The notes beneath the pieces were generated by a model. That model was not told where the DNA came from. It ran no database searches and was given only the letters and a program-made list of their open reading frames with translations. The position numbers were made by a program, and so were the translations under genes. From Drosophila pseudoobscura (taxonomy: Eukaryota > Arthropoda > Insecta > Diptera > Drosophilidae), in contig NC_046679.1 of assembly GCF_009870125.1 (NCBI RefSeq), positions 5,766,001 through 5,830,000 of the forward strand: a stretch of DNA of 64,000 nt, given 5' to 3'. Shown here one piece after another: positions 62,304-64,000 of the stretch; positions within the stretch are counted from its first letter, which is position 1, and each line of letters begins with the position of its first letter.

Positions 62304-64000
62304 TTAGTCGACCTCCTCGACAGTGGGTCCAGAAAAGCCTCCAAATCCGCCGGCCTGCTGGCCACAGTTGGCTCCTGCCGCTGGACCTGCCGCAGCGCCC
62401 TGCTGATGAATCTTGGTCATTATCGGGGAACAGTGCTTGGTGAGCTCCTCCATCTTGTGGTCGAACTCCTCCTTCTCGGCGGTGGTGTTCATGTCCAGCC
62501 ACTTGATGGTCTCGTTGCACTTCTCCAGAACGGAAGCTTTATCGGCCTCGCTCAGTTTATCGGATCCGGCCTGTTCCACGGCCTGCTTGACGTTGAAGAC
62601 GTAACCCTCCAGGCTGTTGCGTGAGGATACGCGCTGGCGCTGCTTCTCATCCTCGTCGGCGTAGCGCTCTGCCTCGTTCACCATGCGGTCGATATCAGCT
62701 TGGGATAGGCGGCCCTTGTCGTTCTGTATGGTAATGTTCTTGGCTTTGCCCGTGCTCATTTCCTTGGCAGTGACGTTGAGGATGCCGTTGGCGTCCAGGT
62801 CGAAAGTGACTTCGATCTGAGGCACGCCTCGCGGTGCTGGAGGAATTCCCGACAGTTCGAAGGTGCCCAGGGCGTTGTTGTCCTTGGTCATCGCGCGCTC
62901 GCCCTCGAACACCTGGATTGACACTCCGGGCTGGTTGTCGGCGTACGTCGAGAAGGTCTTGGTCTGCTTTGAGGGAATGCGGCAGTTGCGCTCGATCAGC
63001 TTTGTCATCACTCCGCCAGCAGTCTCTATGCCGAGGGAGAGCGGCGCCACATCCACCAGCAACACGTCCTGGATCTTGCCGCTTTGGTCGCCACTGAGGA
63101 TCGCGGCCTGGACAGCAGCGCCGTAGGCCACCGCCTCGTCTGGATTGATGGACAGGTTGAGGCTCTTGCCGTTGAAGAACTGTTGGAGGAGGCTCTGCAC
63201 CTTAGGGATGCGCGTGGAGCCGCCTACGAGCACAATGTCATGGATCTGGCTCTTGTCCATCTTGGCGTCGGTGAGGGCCTTCTCCACCGGCTGCAATGTG
63301 TTCCTGAAGAGGTCGGCGCACAGTTCCTCGAAACGTGCGCGGCTCATCTTTGTGTAGTAGTCGTGGCCCTCGAACAGAGCGTCTATCTCAATGGTCGCCT
63401 CCGTGCTGGAGGAGAGGGTGCGCTTGGCCCGCTCGGCCGCCGTTCGGAGGCGTCGCAGAGCACGAGGGTTGGAGCGCAGATCCTTCTTGAATTTACGCTT
63501 GAACTCGTCTGCTAGGTGTGTGACCAGTCGGTTGTCAAAGTCCTCGCCGCCCAGATGGGTGTCTCCGGCAGTGGCCCGCACCTCAAACAGGGATCCCTCG
63601 TCGATGGTCAGGATGGACACGTCGAAGGTTCCGCCGCCCAGGTCGAAGATGAGCACGTTGCGCTCACCCTTCAGATTCTTGTCCAGGCCATAGGCCAGCG
63701 CGGCCGCCGTCGGCTCATTGACGATTCTGAGCACATTGAGGCCTGCGATGCGGCCAGCATCCTTCGTGGCCTGGCGCTGTGAGTCGTTGAAGTAGGCAGG
63801 CACTGTGATGACTGCGTCTGTGATGGTCTGGCCCAGATAAGCCTCGGCCGTCTCCTTCATTTTGACCAGCACCATCGAGCTGATCTCCTCCGGGGAAAAG
63901 CGCTTCGCTTCGCCCTTGAACTCAACGCCAATCTTTGGCTTGCCTCCATCGCTTACCACCTTGAACGGCCAGTGCTTGATGTCCTCCGCAATCTTGGGAT
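62304..64000 (-). CDS. Hsp70: Heat-inducible Hsp70 (3' part; 5' end beyond the window)
   Basis: The frame is open to the edge of the window and lacks only about the first 75 residues. It is a cytosolic/nuclear ATP-dependent chaperone. The ATPase signatures are present: [26 protein letters not shown] and [14 protein letters not shown]. The substrate-binding domain and the C-terminal GPTVEEVD (EEVD, the docking site for TPR co-chaperones) are intact. The absence of introns over 1.7 kb fits heat-inducible Hsp70, whose genes lie at 87A in D. melanogaster next to this region; a constitutive Hsc70 would usually carry introns or a longer GGMP-rich tail. The heat-shock elements would be beyond the window. 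Confidence 0.95.
   Translation of the reverse strand, partial: PKIAEDIKHWPFKVVSDGGKPKIGVEFKGEAKRFSPEEISSMVLVKMKETAEAYLGQTITDAVITVPAYFNDSQRQATKDAGRIAGLNVLRIVNEPTAAALAYGLDKNLKGERNVLIFDLGGGTFDVSILTIDEGSLFEVRATAGDTHLGGEDFDNRLVTHLADEFKRKFKKDLRSNPRALRRLRTAAERAKRTLSSSTEATIEIDALFEGHDYYTKMSRARFEELCADLFRNTLQPVEKALTDAKMDKSQIHDIVLVGGSTRIPKVQSLLQQFFNGKSLNLSINPDEAVAYGAAVQAAILSGDQSGKIQDVLLVDVAPLSLGIETAGGVMTKLIERNCRIPSKQTKTFSTYADNQPGVSIQVFEGERAMTKDNNALGTFELSGIPPAPRGVPQIEVTFDLDANGILNVTAKEMSTGKAKNITIQNDKGRLSQADIDRMVNEAERYADEDEKQRQRVSSRNSLEGYVFNVKQAVEQAGSDKLSEADKASVLEKCNETIKWLDMNTTAEKEEFDHKMEELTKHCSPIMTKIHQQGAAAGPAAGANCGQQAGGFGGFSGPTVEEVD

Noticed and set aside
62265-63782. Plus-strand ORFs opposite Hsp70
   Set aside because: Antisense open frames are a well-known by-product of Hsp70 codon use; none has family features.

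Overview
The window is nuclear DNA of a Drosophila-type fly. The evidence is short introns of about 55-75 bp, fly core-promoter motifs (DRE TATCGATA and the GGTCACACT type 'motif 1'), CA and TACA microsatellites, and a gene set that I recall from cytological region 87A-87B of D. melanogaster (Muller element E): Dip-C, pps, Pp1-87B, Prosalpha2, Aos1, Desat2, Desat1, trus and Hsp70. A rearranged tandem duplication around 48-54 kb and other differences suggest a species other than D. melanogaster. I cannot name it from the sequence alone.

Layout. 0-8 kb: a saccharopine-dehydrogenase-like oxidoreductase (+), a ZDHHC6-type palmitoyltransferase (+) and prolidase Dip-C (-). A degenerate inverted-repeat element lies between the last two. 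8-21 kb: the large PHD/TFIIS/SPOC protein pps (+), beta-sarcoglycan (-), a MYCBP homologue (+) and Pp1-87B (-), followed by a decayed aldehyde dehydrogenase copy. 21-28.5 kb: sialic acid synthase (+), NF45 (-), proteasome alpha2 (+), SUMO E1 subunit Aos1 (-) and a mitochondrial crotonase-like protein (+), all tightly packed. 28.5-44 kb: a loose region with Desat2, an unrecognised single-exon gene and Desat1, separated by AT-rich DNA that carries candidate alternative promoters. 44-55 kb: an MFSD11/UNC93-like transporter with a 3.4 kb first intron, then a tandemly duplicated block. The block reads transporter 3' part - SKP1-like gene - trus 5' part, then the same again. It leaves two intact SKP1-like genes, one intact trus, one broken trus and one broken transporter fragment. 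54.8-64 kb: FBXO9-like (-), Pol III subunit RPC3 (+), VAC14 (-) and the 3' part of an Hsp70 gene (-), which runs off the window.

Most genes are housekeeping: proteolysis and ubiquitin/SUMO (Prosalpha2, Aos1, SKP1-like, FBXO9, Dip-C), RNA and transcription (pps, NF45, RPC3), ribosome assembly (trus), lipid metabolism (Desat1/2, SCCPDH-like, crotonase) and membrane traffic (ZDHHC6, VAC14). The gene pairs are mostly convergent or head-to-head with short shared promoters. I saw no rRNA, tRNA or CRISPR, and no LTR, retroviral or Polinton-like element. The points most worth a second look are the tandem duplication with its fused pseudogenes and diverged SKP1 copy, a dispersed promoter-bearing repeat of about 200 bp, the inverted-repeat element at 5.5-6.0 kb, and the orphan gene between the two desaturases. 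All splice sites were placed by eye from GT/AG signals and reading-frame continuity.
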